Shown in pieces: positions 17,174-25,467 of a stretch of DNA of 64,000 bases. The position numbers and the translations under genes were made by a program. The DNA is from Paraburkholderia eburnea (GTDB lineage: Bacteria > Pseudomonadota > Gammaproteobacteria > Burkholderiales > Burkholderiaceae): assembly GCF_002917095.1 (NCBI RefSeq), contig NZ_PQGA01000009.1, forward strand, positions 1 through 64,000, read 5' to 3'. The notes beneath the pieces were generated by a model. That model saw only the letters and a program-made list of their open reading frames with translations. It made no database searches and had not been told where the DNA came from. The stretch's first letter is position 1. Every line of letters starts with the position of its first letter.

Positions 17174-17896
17174 ATGTCAGTGATCGAAATGCTCGGCTTC
17201 GGCGCCGAGGGCTGGGGCGGCGTGCTGCTGCTCGGCGCACTCATGACGGTCGTGCTCACCATCGCGGCGCTCGCGCTGGGCGCTGTGTTCGGCGGCCTCG
17301 TCGCGGCGGCCAAGCTTTCGCGCTTTCGCGTGCTGCGCGTGCTCGGCGACTGCTACACCACGGTGTTTCGTGGCGTGCCCGAGCTGCTCGTCATCTATCT
17401 GTTCTACTTCGGCGGGTCGGCGCTCGTGACCAGCATCGGCCAGTGGTTCGGCGCGGACGGCTTCGTCGGCGTGCCGCCGTTCGCGATCGGCGCGGTCGCG
17501 GTGGGCATGATCTCCGGCGCCTATCAGGCCGAGGTCTATCGCGCGGCGGTGCTGGCCGTCTCGCGCGGCGAACTCGAAGCCGCGCGCGCGATCGGCATGC
17601 CGACGCTCACGATGGCGCGGCGCATCCTGATTCCACAGGTGCTCCGCTTCGCGTTGCCCGGCATCGGCAACGTGTGGCAGCTCAGTCTTAAGGACTCCGC
17701 ACTGATTTCCGTGACGGGTCTCGCCGAGTTGCTGCGCGCAAGCCAGGTGGCTGCCGGTTCCACACATCAATATTTCCTGTTCTTCGTCGCGGGCGGTGCG
17801 CTGTATCTGGCGATGACGGGTGTGTCGAACCGCATCTTCGGCCGCGCGGAAGCGTATGTGGGCCGGTCCTTCAAGCGCAATTTCGCGCGCAATTGA
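17174..17896 (+). CDS. ABC transporter permease (HisM/HisQ family)
   Basis: 240 residues with about five TM helices. The BPD_transp_1 EAA loop is visible at about 135-155 (GELEAARAIGMPTLTMARRI). The FRGVPELLVIYLFYF segment is typical of polar-amino-acid permeases. GAGGT lies eight bases upstream of ATG 17174. Pairs with the permease at 17940. Confidence 0.9.
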   Translation: MSVIEMLGFGAEGWGGVLLLGALMTVVLTIAALALGAVFGGLVAAAKLSRFRVLRVLGDCYTTVFRGVPELLVIYLFYFGGSALVTSIGQWFGADGFVGVPPFAIGAVAVGMISGAYQAEVYRAAVLAVSRGELEAARAIGMPTLTMARRILIPQVLRFALPGIGNVWQLSLKDSALISVTGLAELLRASQVAAGSTHQYFLFFVAGGALYLAMTGVSNRIFGRAEAYVGRSFKRNFARN

Positions 17897-17939
17897 TTCA
17901 ACCCCTACGCGAATACGCACCTAAGCGGCGGACTCCGAC

Positions 17940-18686
17940 ATGCATATCGATATCGACTTCCTGCTCGACACGCTGCGCCAGTTGATCGCAGCCGTGCCGA
18001 CCACGCTCGAACTGTTCTTCGCCTCGCTCGTACTGGGCGGCCTGCTCTCGCTCGTGATCGTGGCCATGCGCGTCTCGCCGCGCTGGCTGCCCAATCGCTT
18101 CGCGCGCGCCTATATCCTGGTGTTTCGCGGCTCGCCGCTGCTGATCCAGATGTTTCTCGTCTATTACGGCCTGGGCCAGTTCGGCGTGATCCGCGAGAGC
18201 TTTTTGTGGCCCGTGCTGCGCGAACCCTACGTGTGCGCCGTGCTTTCGCTGGCGCTGTGCACGGCTGGCTACACGGCGGAAATCATTCGCGGCGGCCTGA
18301 TGGCGGTGCCGGTGGGCCAGATCGAGGCAGGCTATTCGATCGGTCTTTCGGGATTTTCGCTGCTGCGTCGCGTGATCGGCCCGATTGCGCTGCGCCAATG
18401 CCTGCCCGCCTATTCGACCGAAGCCGTTTTGCTCGTGAAGTCCACGGCGCTCGCGAGTCTCGTGACGGTTTGGGAAGTCACGGGCGTGGCCCAGCAGATC
18501 ATTCAGCAGACCTATCGCACTACTGAGGTTTTTGCCTGCGCCGCGCTGATCTATCTTGCGCTCAACTTCTTCATCGTTCGACTGATCGGCCTGCTGGAAA
18601 AGCGTCTGTCGCGCCACCTGGGCGCAGCGCCCAGCGCACCCGCGCGCAAGCTGACGTCGCTCGAAACCCCTCGCGCCGCATCCTGA
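17940..18686 (+). CDS. ABC transporter permease (HisM/HisQ family)
   Basis: 248 residues with hydrophobic helices and the same FRGSPLLIQMFLVYYG signature. The EAA loop is QIEAGYSIGLSGFSLLRRV. Forms the heterodimeric channel with the product of 17174. The C-terminal 25 residues are basic and Ala/Pro-rich. Confidence 0.9.
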   Translation: MHIDIDFLLDTLRQLIAAVPTTLELFFASLVLGGLLSLVIVAMRVSPRWLPNRFARAYILVFRGSPLLIQMFLVYYGLGQFGVIRESFLWPVLREPYVCAVLSLALCTAGYTAEIIRGGLMAVPVGQIEAGYSIGLSGFSLLRRVIGPIALRQCLPAYSTEAVLLVKSTALASLVTVWEVTGVAQQIIQQTYRTTEVFACAALIYLALNFFIVRLIGLLEKRLSRHLGAAPSAPARKLTSLETPRAAS

Positions 18687-18721
18687 CCGGCTGTACTGAT
18701 CGTCTATTTACGGAGTCACTC

Positions 18722-19513
18722 ATGAACGCAGCCGCACCGGTCGCCTTGTCCGTCAAGAATATTCACAAGTCCTTCGGCGAGCATCACGTCCTGAAGGGCA
18801 TTTCGCTCGACGCTCACAAGGGCGACGTTATTTCGATTCTCGGCGCGAGCGGCTCGGGCAAGAGCACGTTCCTGCGCTGTCTGAACCTGCTGGAAATGCC
18901 GGACGACGGCACTGTTGCGCTCGAAGGCGAAGCGCTGAAAATGAAGCGCCGCCGCGACGGCAAGCTGCAGCCCGAAGACCGCCGCCAGGTGGACCGCGTG
19001 CGCTCGCAGCTTGGCATGGTGTTTCAGAACTTCAATCTCTGGTCGCACATGACCGTGATGGAAAACCTCATCGAAGGGCCGATGCGCGTGCTCAAGCGCA
19101 GCCGCGCCGAAGCGCTGGAAGAGGGCGAAGCGCTGCTCGCCAAAGTGGGTCTCGCCGACAAGCGCGGCCACTATCCCGCGCATCTCTCGGGCGGCCAGCA
19201 GCAGCGTGTGGCGATCGCCCGCGCACTGGCGATGCATCCGAAAGTCATGCTGTTCGACGAGCCGACTTCCGCGCTCGATCCCGAACTTGTGGGCGAAGTG
19301 CTGCGCGTGATGCGCGCGCTCGCGGAAGAGGGCCGCACGATGCTGGTGGTCACGCATGAAATGGGTTTTGCGAAGCATGTATCGAATCGCGTGATGTTCC
19401 TGCATCAGGGGCTTGTCGACGCGGACGGCACGCCGCAGGAGGTGTTCGGCGAACTGAAGTCGGAGCGCTTCCGCCAGTTCGTGTCGAGCCACCAGGATCG
19501 CAACGCGCACTGA
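18722..19513 (+). CDS. ABC transporter ATPase (HisP/OccP family)
   Basis: 263 residues. Walker A GASGSGKST, Q-loop VFQNFNLWSHMT, signature LSGGQQQR, Walker B VMLFDEP and H-loop VVTHEMG are all intact. It has the insert with charged residues between Walker A and the Q-loop that is seen in HisP/OccP proteins. GGAG precedes the start. Energises the transporter made by the two upstream permeases. Confidence 0.93.
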   Translation: MNAAAPVALSVKNIHKSFGEHHVLKGISLDAHKGDVISILGASGSGKSTFLRCLNLLEMPDDGTVALEGEALKMKRRRDGKLQPEDRRQVDRVRSQLGMVFQNFNLWSHMTVMENLIEGPMRVLKRSRAEALEEGEALLAKVGLADKRGHYPAHLSGGQQQRVAIARALAMHPKVMLFDEPTSALDPELVGEVLRVMRALAEEGRTMLVVTHEMGFAKHVSNRVMFLHQGLVDADGTPQEVFGELKSERFRQFVSSHQDRNAH

Positions 19514-19568
19514 GTGAATTTCGAACGGGTCGATGAGGCCCTTCATAAAATAATCAGGTATCCAGATC

Positions 19569-21188
19569 ATGCCCGTCATCCGTTCCGAACGCCCGCTCGC
19601 ATGGCGCGATATCGCCGCCGTCGCCGCAGGCGAGCCGTTGCAACTCGCCGATGAAGCCCGCGCGCGCATCCGCGCCGCGCGCGAACTGGTTGATCAGATC
19701 GTCGTGCGCGGCATTCGCGCGTATGGCGTGAACACGGGCGTGGGCGCGCTTTGCGACGTGGTGGTTTCGCCGGCCGAACAACACGACCTCTCGCACAACA
19801 TCCTCATGAGCCACGCCGTGGGCGTGGGCACGCCGCTGGGTGCGCAGGAGACGCGCGCGATCATGGCCGCCGCGATCAACAACTACGCGCACGGTCATTC
19901 TGGCGTGCGGGTGGAACTCGTCGAGCAACTGGAAGCCCTGCTCGCAGCCGATTGCCTGCCCGAAGTGCCGGCGTTCGGTTCGGTGGGCTATCTGAGCCAT
20001 ATGGCGCATATCGCGCTGGTCTGCGTGGGCGCGGGGCAGGTGCGCTGGCAGGGCGAACACCTGAGCGGCGCAGAAGCGCTCGAACGCCTCGGCCTGCAGC
20101 CGCTCGCGCTCCAGGCGAAGGAAGGCTTGAGCCTCGTGAACGGCACGCCCTGCGTGACAGGGCTGGCGGCGCTGGCGCTGGAGCGCGCGCAGCGTCTGCT
20201 CGACTGGGCCGACGCCGTCGCGGCGATGAGCTTCGAAAACCTCGGCGGTCAGATGGCCGCGTTCGACGCGCAATCGCTCGCGTATCGCGTCTCGCCAGGC
20301 CTCGCGCAGGTTGGGGAGCGCATGCGCGCGGCGCTCGCCGAAAGCGGGCTGCTGGCCGCCGCGCTCGGCCGCCGCACGCAGGACCCGTTGAGCATGCGCA
20401 CGATCCCGCACGTGCATGGCGCGGCGCGCGACGTGCTCGCGGCTACTGCCGAAGTCGTGAACCGCGAGCTAGCCTCGGTCACTGATAACCCCATCGTCGA
20501 CGGCACGCCCGACGCGCCGCAGGTGTTCTCGCAGGCGCACGCGGTGGGCGCGTCCATCGCGCTCGCCATGGACAGCCTCGCCGCCGCCGTCGCCCAGGTC
20601 GCGGCGATGGCCGAGCGCCGGCTCGACCGCCTCGTCAACCCGCTCGTGAGCGGCCTGCCTGCCTTCCTCGCGCACGCGAGCGGCACGCGCTCGGGCTTCA
20701 TGATCGCGCAGTACACGGCGGCCTCGCTGGTCGCGCAGAACCGCCGCGACGCCGCGCCCGCGAGCCTCGATGGCGGCGTGACCTCGGGCCTGCAGGAAGA
20801 TCACCTGTGCCACGCCACGCCCGCTGCGCTCAAGGCGCTGGCCGTGATCGAGAACAGCAGCCGCATCCTGGGCATCGAATTGCTGGCCGCCGCGCAGGCT
20901 TACGACCTGCAACCCGTCGATGCCGCGCGCGCGCCTTATACGGAGGCGCTCTATGGCCGCATCCGCGCGGTCTTGCCGACCTATCGCGATGACCGGCCGC
21001 TGGCGGGCGACATGTCGGTGGCGTTCCGCATGATCGCCGATGGCGGGCCGCCGCCGCTGCCCGGCGAACAGGCGGCGCACTCGTCCGCGGAGCGCCTTGC
21101 GTGCATGCCGCAGCCAGCGTTGCACGAGGTCGCGCCAGGCGCGGCGACTTCGGCGAACGATGCCCTGGCCGACGCGATCGGCCACTGA
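19569..21188 (+). CDS. Histidine ammonia-lyase homologue without the MIO triad
   Basis: 539 residues of the aromatic amino-acid lyase fold. Conserved parts include the Tyr52 loop AYGVNTGVGAL, TDNPIVD, QAHAVGASIALAMD and GLQEDHLCHATPAAL. The block that normally reads GSVGASGDLAPL is here GSVGYLSHMA (Gly137-Ala146): the Ala-Ser-Gly triad that cyclises to the MIO cofactor is deleted. The usual Tyr of QDxYS is Leu274 (QDPLSMR). It therefore cannot deaminate by the MIO route. Ergothionase, which eliminates trimethylamine from ergothioneine, is as I recall a HAL homologue that works without MIO, so that is my leading guess; other betaine or imidazole substrates remain possible. A 40-residue tail follows the usual end. 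Confidence 0.85.
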   Translation: MPVIRSERPLAWRDIAAVAAGEPLQLADEARARIRAARELVDQIVVRGIRAYGVNTGVGALCDVVVSPAEQHDLSHNILMSHAVGVGTPLGAQETRAIMAAAINNYAHGHSGVRVELVEQLEALLAADCLPEVPAFGSVGYLSHMAHIALVCVGAGQVRWQGEHLSGAEALERLGLQPLALQAKEGLSLVNGTPCVTGLAALALERAQRLLDWADAVAAMSFENLGGQMAAFDAQSLAYRVSPGLAQVGERMRAALAESGLLAAALGRRTQDPLSMRTIPHVHGAARDVLAATAEVVNRELASVTDNPIVDGTPDAPQVFSQAHAVGASIALAMDSLAAAVAQVAAMAERRLDRLVNPLVSGLPAFLAHASGTRSGFMIAQYTAASLVAQNRRDAAPASLDGGVTSGLQEDHLCHATPAALKALAVIENSSRILGIELLAAAQAYDLQPVDAARAPYTEALYGRIRAVLPTYRDDRPLAGDMSVAFRMIADGGPPPLPGEQAAHSSAERLACMPQPALHEVAPGAATSANDALADAIGH

Positions 21189-21226
21189 TCCGCGCCGATC
21201 TGTTCGAAGAAGGAGCCGCAACGACG

Positions 21227-21988
21227 ATGAACTTCGATGCTTTCACGCTTGCAACCGACGATACGCGGCAAGTGCTGGACAAACGTGCCCAGCCGCGCCG
21301 CACGGCACCGCCTTACGAGCAGATCAAACGCTACGTGCTAGCGCGTGTCGAGAACGGTACCTGGAAGCCGGGCGATGCGATTCCGTCCGAGACGGTGCTG
21401 GTGAAAGAGTTTGGCGTAGCGCGCATGACGGTGTCGCGCGCGCTGCGCGAACTCACGAACGAGGGTGTGCTTACGCGCGTGCAGGGTTCGGGCACTTTCG
21501 TCGCGCCGCGCGACTATGAATCGACCGTGCTGGAGATCCGCAATATCGCCGATGAAATCGCGGCGCGCGGCCATCGGCACACGGCGCGCGTGCTGGCGCT
21601 GCAAACGAGCGACGACGCGGCAGCGCTCGCATCGCTGGGTGTTGCCCACGGGCCGGTGTTCCACTCGCGCATCGTGCATTGCGAAGAGGGTGAGGCGATT
21701 CAGTTTGAGGACCGCTTCGTCAATCCCGCGCTGTTTCCACTTTATTTGCAGCAGGATTTCACGGTCGAGACGCCCAATCACTATATGGTGCGGCTCGCGC
21801 CGATCCAGCGCGCGGAGTTTCGCATCTACGCGCGTAAGCCCGACGCCTATGTGCGTCATCACCTGGATATCGAAATCGGCGAGCCGTGTTTGATGGTCGA
21901 GCGCCGCACGTGGGTGGGTGAAGCGGTGGCGACGTCGGTGCAGCTATGGCACGCGGCGTCGCGGTTTCATCTGGCGGGGAAGGTTTGA
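21227..21988 (+). CDS. HutC-subfamily GntR transcriptional regulator
   Basis: 253 residues. The N-terminal winged helix (about 20-95) shows YEQIKRYVLARVENGTWKPG, SETVLVKEFGVARMTVSRAL and RVQGSGTFVA. The C-terminal UTRA ligand-binding domain includes EDRFVNPALFP and MVERRTW. It is the last gene of the transporter/lyase operon and most likely represses it through the operator at 16162-16173, with the substrate or a product (perhaps a urocanate analogue) as inducer. The ATG at 21227 has AAGGAG 11 bases upstream, a long but acceptable spacing. Confidence 0.9.
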   Translation: MNFDAFTLATDDTRQVLDKRAQPRRTAPPYEQIKRYVLARVENGTWKPGDAIPSETVLVKEFGVARMTVSRALRELTNEGVLTRVQGSGTFVAPRDYESTVLEIRNIADEIAARGHRHTARVLALQTSDDAAALASLGVAHGPVFHSRIVHCEEGEAIQFEDRFVNPALFPLYLQQDFTVETPNHYMVRLAPIQRAEFRIYARKPDAYVRHHLDIEIGEPCLMVERRTWVGEAVATSVQLWHAASRFHLAGKV

Positions 21989-22002
21989 TGTTGACCTGGT
22001 CG

Positions 22003-22338
22003 CTACGGCTCGAGGGCGTATGACAACAAAAAGAATGCAGACGTAGAGCCAAATAACGCTAACAATAAAATGACCGTTTTAACCCAAGGCGTGCCAGCAC
22101 GGCCGACGTGCCATCCAGCAAGGGCGAAGGCGATTGATGGGCCGAGCAAATATGCGAGCAGGCCAGCGATAGCCCACCAAGGGGCAGCACAGTGGTCGAT
22201 TTCATGGCAACCGGTTCTGGCAGCGAATCTCTCGCTTATGTGCAATCTAAACGTCATATGACTGCCCATCCAGCACGACGCCCACGTTGTGAATATTCCA
22301 CAAAGAAAGAAGAAAAATGCGGATGCGATGCGCCTCAC
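22003..22338 (-). CDS. Three-helix membrane protein, candidate immunity protein
   Basis: 111 residues with hydrophobic segments at about 5-25, 54-78 and 86-107, and a short loop with three Cys between the first two. I recognise no family. The GTG start overlaps the Tae4 stop by four bases (GTGA), so it is translationally coupled to the amidase. By position it should protect against that effector. Known Tai4 immunity proteins are soluble periplasmic proteins, so a membrane protein here would be a different solution. It could also be an unrelated passenger. Confidence 0.7.
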   Translation of the reverse strand: MRRIASAFFFFLCGIFTTWASCWMGSHMTFRLHISERFAARTGCHEIDHCAAPWWAIAGLLAYLLGPSIAFALAGWHVGRAGTPWVKTVILLLALFGSTSAFFLLSYALEP

Positions 22339-22952
22339 TTAATCTCCCAAAAGAGGATTTCCCTGGCTTTGCCTAAATTGGAATATCCCCATGCTGTTCC
22401 GGGGACATGGGCGCTTCGAACTCGGATAGCCCGACCAATGACTCCGATTAAGCCTCTGCCGCTGGAAACGGTCAGCCGGCTACCATTCCACAGATCAATG
22501 TGGCCTCCTGTTGGATTTTTCTCTGCCAGGCTTCGTGCCCAATAGTCTCTAAACATGATGATGCCCGTTCGCCCTTTGACCCTCGATTCCCAGTCCTCTC
22601 CGGTAACGTTCTGAGGCTTTGGCAGACCAGCGATTGGCCGCAGTTGCAACCACTCGCCAAATTCGTCTGCTCGTGTCGCGGTTGGCAAGCCATCGAGGTA
22701 AATCCGGCCGATACTCTTTTGACCTGCGAGAGGGTGTACCAGTTTTTCAGAGAAGGATTGCATTTTGACGCCGAGGCGGTGAAGCATTACGCTCATGCGA
22801 ATCGCGCACTGATCCTCATACTCGGGATTGTCATAGGGGTTGCCAGTTGGGTAGGCATCCCATAGCTCCTGAAATGTGAGAACCTTTAGCGATACGTCCT
22901 TTACCGAATCTTTGGTTGTGTTTGTTTGAACGAATATTTTCTTGTTCGGCAT
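22335..22952 (-). CDS. Type VI secretion amidase effector, Tae4 family
   Basis: 205 residues. Catalytic Cys49 sits in DQCAIRMSVML and the His-Asp pair in GGHIDLWNG (His151, Asp153), both signatures of the Tae4 NlpC/P60-like amidases that cut the D-Glu/mDAP peptide bond of peptidoglycan. The ATG at 22952 overlaps the PAAR gene's stop (TAATG) and has GGGGAG upstream; a GTG nine bases earlier is less likely. No signal peptide, as expected for a T6SS cargo. Delivered presumably with the upstream PAAR protein. No T6SS structural genes lie in the window. Confidence 0.9.
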   Translation of the reverse strand: MPNKKIFVQTNTTKDSVKDVSLKVLTFQELWDAYPTGNPYDNPEYEDQCAIRMSVMLHRLGVKMQSFSEKLVHPLAGQKSIGRIYLDGLPTATRADEFGEWLQLRPIAGLPKPQNVTGEDWESRVKGRTGIIMFRDYWARSLAEKNPTGGHIDLWNGSRLTVSSGRGLIGVIGRAIRVRSAHVPGTAWGYSNLGKAREILFWEIK

Positions 22953-23500
22953 TATGGCCACTCCCCGTGCGCCAAGGCTTCGTCACCCCAATAAATTGTG
23001 TAAGTTTCGGCAGTTTCGGTATGAATTCTCGGCAACTGGCCAGAAATATCTACGCGCCCGCTATATGCGTCGCTTGACGCTGCTTTGATGTGATAGGGAT
23101 ACCCTTCGAGCGAAGCCCAACTTGTTACGGCCCGCACCTGCTCGTCATAGGCACGATGTCCGTTTACCAGTTCTCGTCCGAACGCGTCGTAACCCATTGC
23201 GGCGAGTTCGTGAGTACCGAATTCGTGCCAGGCACTGTCCTGTGACGCACGCAATACCGGCGATGGAGCGCATTTACAGATGCAGATATCGCCGTCCAAC
23301 GCTTGTTGTTTGCCCATCATAGTTGCAATTCGATGCGGTCCCTTAGAGCCGATTACGCCTTCGGACTTGCACCCGTTGCACCATACCTTCGCGCCGATGA
23401 ACGTCATCGGCGTTCCGTGGTGCGTACAATTTTCGACACCTTCGATAACGACGCCACCGTTCGTGGATTTGTCTCCAACTTTGAGAATCGCGCGCCTCAT
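22952..23500 (-). CDS. PAAR-domain protein with C-terminal extension
   Basis: 182 residues. The N-terminal PAAR-like part (1-85) follows the Burkholderia pattern MRRAILKVGDKST, THHGTPMTFIGAKVWCNGC, TMMGKQQALDGDICICKC, with paired Cys and His residues. The next 95 residues (EFGTHELAAMGYDAFGREL to the end) are not recognised and may be an adaptor or effector domain. PAAR proteins cap the VgrG spike of the T6SS; this one probably carries the Tae4 amidase encoded directly downstream. Confidence 0.87.
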   Translation of the reverse strand: MRRAILKVGDKSTNGGVVIEGVENCTHHGTPMTFIGAKVWCNGCKSEGVIGSKGPHRIATMMGKQQALDGDICICKCAPSPVLRASQDSAWHEFGTHELAAMGYDAFGRELVNGHRAYDEQVRAVTSWASLEGYPYHIKAASSDAYSGRVDISGQLPRIHTETAETYTIYWGDEALAHGEWP

Positions 23501-23831
23501 GCAATTTCTCCTGTATCGGAATTTCGCTTTCCAGACATTTCACTATCTTTATGAATCGCTGAAAAAAAACCGGCTTGGCAATGCAACCGGTGACGTGCGG
23601 CGAAAATGTACCGCTAGCCTCTCAGTAAACTTTTCCTGGAACGAAGGTGGTATCAGATTTGTCTGAATTTCAGTATTCGATAAAATAGAAGTCAGAATTA
23701 TTTTGAATAATAAGTTTTGAGTTATTTTATTTAAGAAGATAAACGGTATTTTTATTTATAAAAAAGAACCGGAAAAAATGGACGTTTACGTCGCCCGGGT
23801 GAACAAATGACATCACATGCCTAATGTGAAG
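23501..23831. other. AT-rich intergenic region upstream of the PAAR gene
   Basis: Base composition drops sharply over about 23650-23790, with long A/T runs unlike the rest of the window. It marks the promoter side of the PAAR module and suggests horizontal acquisition. No gene supported. Confidence 0.6.
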
Positions 23832-23859
23832 CGACCCGGTCGCTCACGCGACCGGGTCG
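23832..23859 (-). terminator. Hairpin downstream of the efflux operon
   Basis: Perfect 12-bp stem CGACCCGGTCGC/GCGACCGGGTCG with a 4-base loop, 90 bp past the outer-membrane factor stop. It lacks a strong T-run, so it may be a terminator or an mRNA-stabilising hairpin. Confidence 0.55.
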
Positions 23860-23949
23860 TCAAATCACGCCATGCCTGTTATGCCGTTCGCCACCTTCGA
23901 AAAGGGTCCTGACTGAACGGCAACAAGGCATCATGCCCGCGTTGCCTCA

Positions 23950-25467
23950 TCAAGACGCCGTCTTCGCGTCCGGTTTTACATCGGCTTTTTCAGCAGCTTT
24001 CGCGTCGGCGTTCTCATCGAGCTGCTTCGTGCTCCAGCCTCCGCCAATCGCCTGAATCAACCCGACCGTCGCATCCAGACGTCGCGTATCCAGTTCGAGC
24101 GAAGTGATCTGCGTGGATAGTTCCGTCGTCTGCGCCGTCACCACATCCAGATAGCTCACCACGCCGTCACGGTAACGCGACATCGACAACGTCAGCGTGC
24201 GCTGAGCCGCGGTGAGCGCCTCGTCTTCACGCTGAGCCTCATCGCCCAGATGATGCAGCAGCGCCAGATTGTCCTCGACCTGTTGGAACGCGTTGAGCAC
24301 GGTGGCCTTGTAATCGGCGCCGTTCTCGGCGAGCTTCGCGCGCGCGCCGTGCACCAGTGCCTCGCGGCGGCCACCGTCGAAGATCGTTTCCACGAGCGTC
24401 GGGCCGATCGACCACATTTCGTTGGGCGCGGCCAGCCACGGGCCGAACGTGTCGCTCTGGTAGCCGCCGTCGAGGCTCAGCGACAGATCCGGATAGAACG
24501 CGGCCTTCGCCACGCCGATTTCCGCGTTGGCGGCCGCGACGCGCCGCTCGGCGGCGGCGATGTCGGGACGCCGTTGCAGCAGTGTCGAAGGCAGCCCGGC
24601 GGGCAGGTTCGGCAGATGCGGGCGCAGCGTGTCGGGCGCGACGTTGAAGTCGGACGCCGGCACGCCGATCAAGGTGGCGATCGCGTGCTCGTAGAGGGCA
24701 CGGCGGCCGCTCACGTCGTCGGCAGCGGCCTGCGCGGCGGCGAGCTGGTTCTGCGCGCGCGACACATCCAGATCGGAGGCGATGCCGCCGCGATGGCGGC
24801 TCTCGGTCAGCTCCAGCGCGTGACGGTAGGCTGCGATCGTATCGCCAAGCAGTTTGGACTGCTGATCGAGGCCGAGCAGGTTGAACCAGGTCGTCGCCAG
24901 CTTCGCTTGCAGGCTCAATTGCAGCGTGGCGAGATCGGCGTCGCTGGCCTCGCTCGTCGCCTGGCCGGCTTTCACCTCGTTGCGCACCTTGCCCCACAAA
25001 TCGAGGTCGTAGCCGACACTCAAATCCAGCGTGTTCGAGTTGTACACGTTGGGTTGGCCCGAGCCACGCAGCGGACGCAGTGCCGATTGCCGGTCGCGCT
25101 GGACCTGCGCACCCACACCGATGGTCGGCATCAGCGCCGATTTCGCCTGCGCGGTCAGCGCGTCGGCTTCGTCGTGGCGCGCGAGTGCGGCCGCGATGTT
25201 GGGGTTGGCCTGCTGGACCTTCGGCTCAAGCTGGTCGAGCATCGGATCGTTGAAGACCTTCCACCAGCCGTCGCGCGGCAACTGGTCGGCGGGCTGTGCC
25301 ATTTGCCAGCCGCCGGTCTCCTTGAAGTGCGTCGGCATGGCCGTGGCGGGCGCGTGGTAGACGGGTGCGAACGAGCACGCGCCAAGCAGCGCAGTGGTTG
25401 CGAGCGCAATCAAACGCAGACGCAAGCGCCCACATGCTAAGGAGGACAGAGGAAACCGCTTAACCAT
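23950..25467 (-). CDS. NodT-family outer-membrane efflux lipoprotein
   Basis: 505 residues with a lipobox (TTALLGAC) after a basic signal peptide. Two OEP repeats form the TolC-like barrel and coiled-coil tunnel; RRPDIAAAERRVAAANAEIGVAKAAFYPDLSLS is the usual second-repeat signature (in part PDIAAAERRVAAANA). The C-terminal 25 residues are Lys/Asp/Ala-rich. The ATG at 25467 overlaps the adaptor gene's stop by eight bases and has GGAG seven bases upstream. Outer-membrane exit duct for the RND pump encoded upstream. Confidence 0.9.
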   Translation of the reverse strand: MVKRFPLSSLACGRLRLRLIALATTALLGACSFAPVYHAPATAMPTHFKETGGWQMAQPADQLPRDGWWKVFNDPMLDQLEPKVQQANPNIAAALARHDEADALTAQAKSALMPTIGVGAQVQRDRQSALRPLRGSGQPNVYNSNTLDLSVGYDLDLWGKVRNEVKAGQATSEASDADLATLQLSLQAKLATTWFNLLGLDQQSKLLGDTIAAYRHALELTESRHRGGIASDLDVSRAQNQLAAAQAAADDVSGRRALYEHAIATLIGVPASDFNVAPDTLRPHLPNLPAGLPSTLLQRRPDIAAAERRVAAANAEIGVAKAAFYPDLSLSLDGGYQSDTFGPWLAAPNEMWSIGPTLVETIFDGGRREALVHGARAKLAENGADYKATVLNAFQQVEDNLALLHHLGDEAQREDEALTAAQRTLTLSMSRYRDGVVSYLDVVTAQTTELSTQITSLELDTRRLDATVGLIQAIGGGWSTKQLDENADAKAAEKADVKPDAKTAS

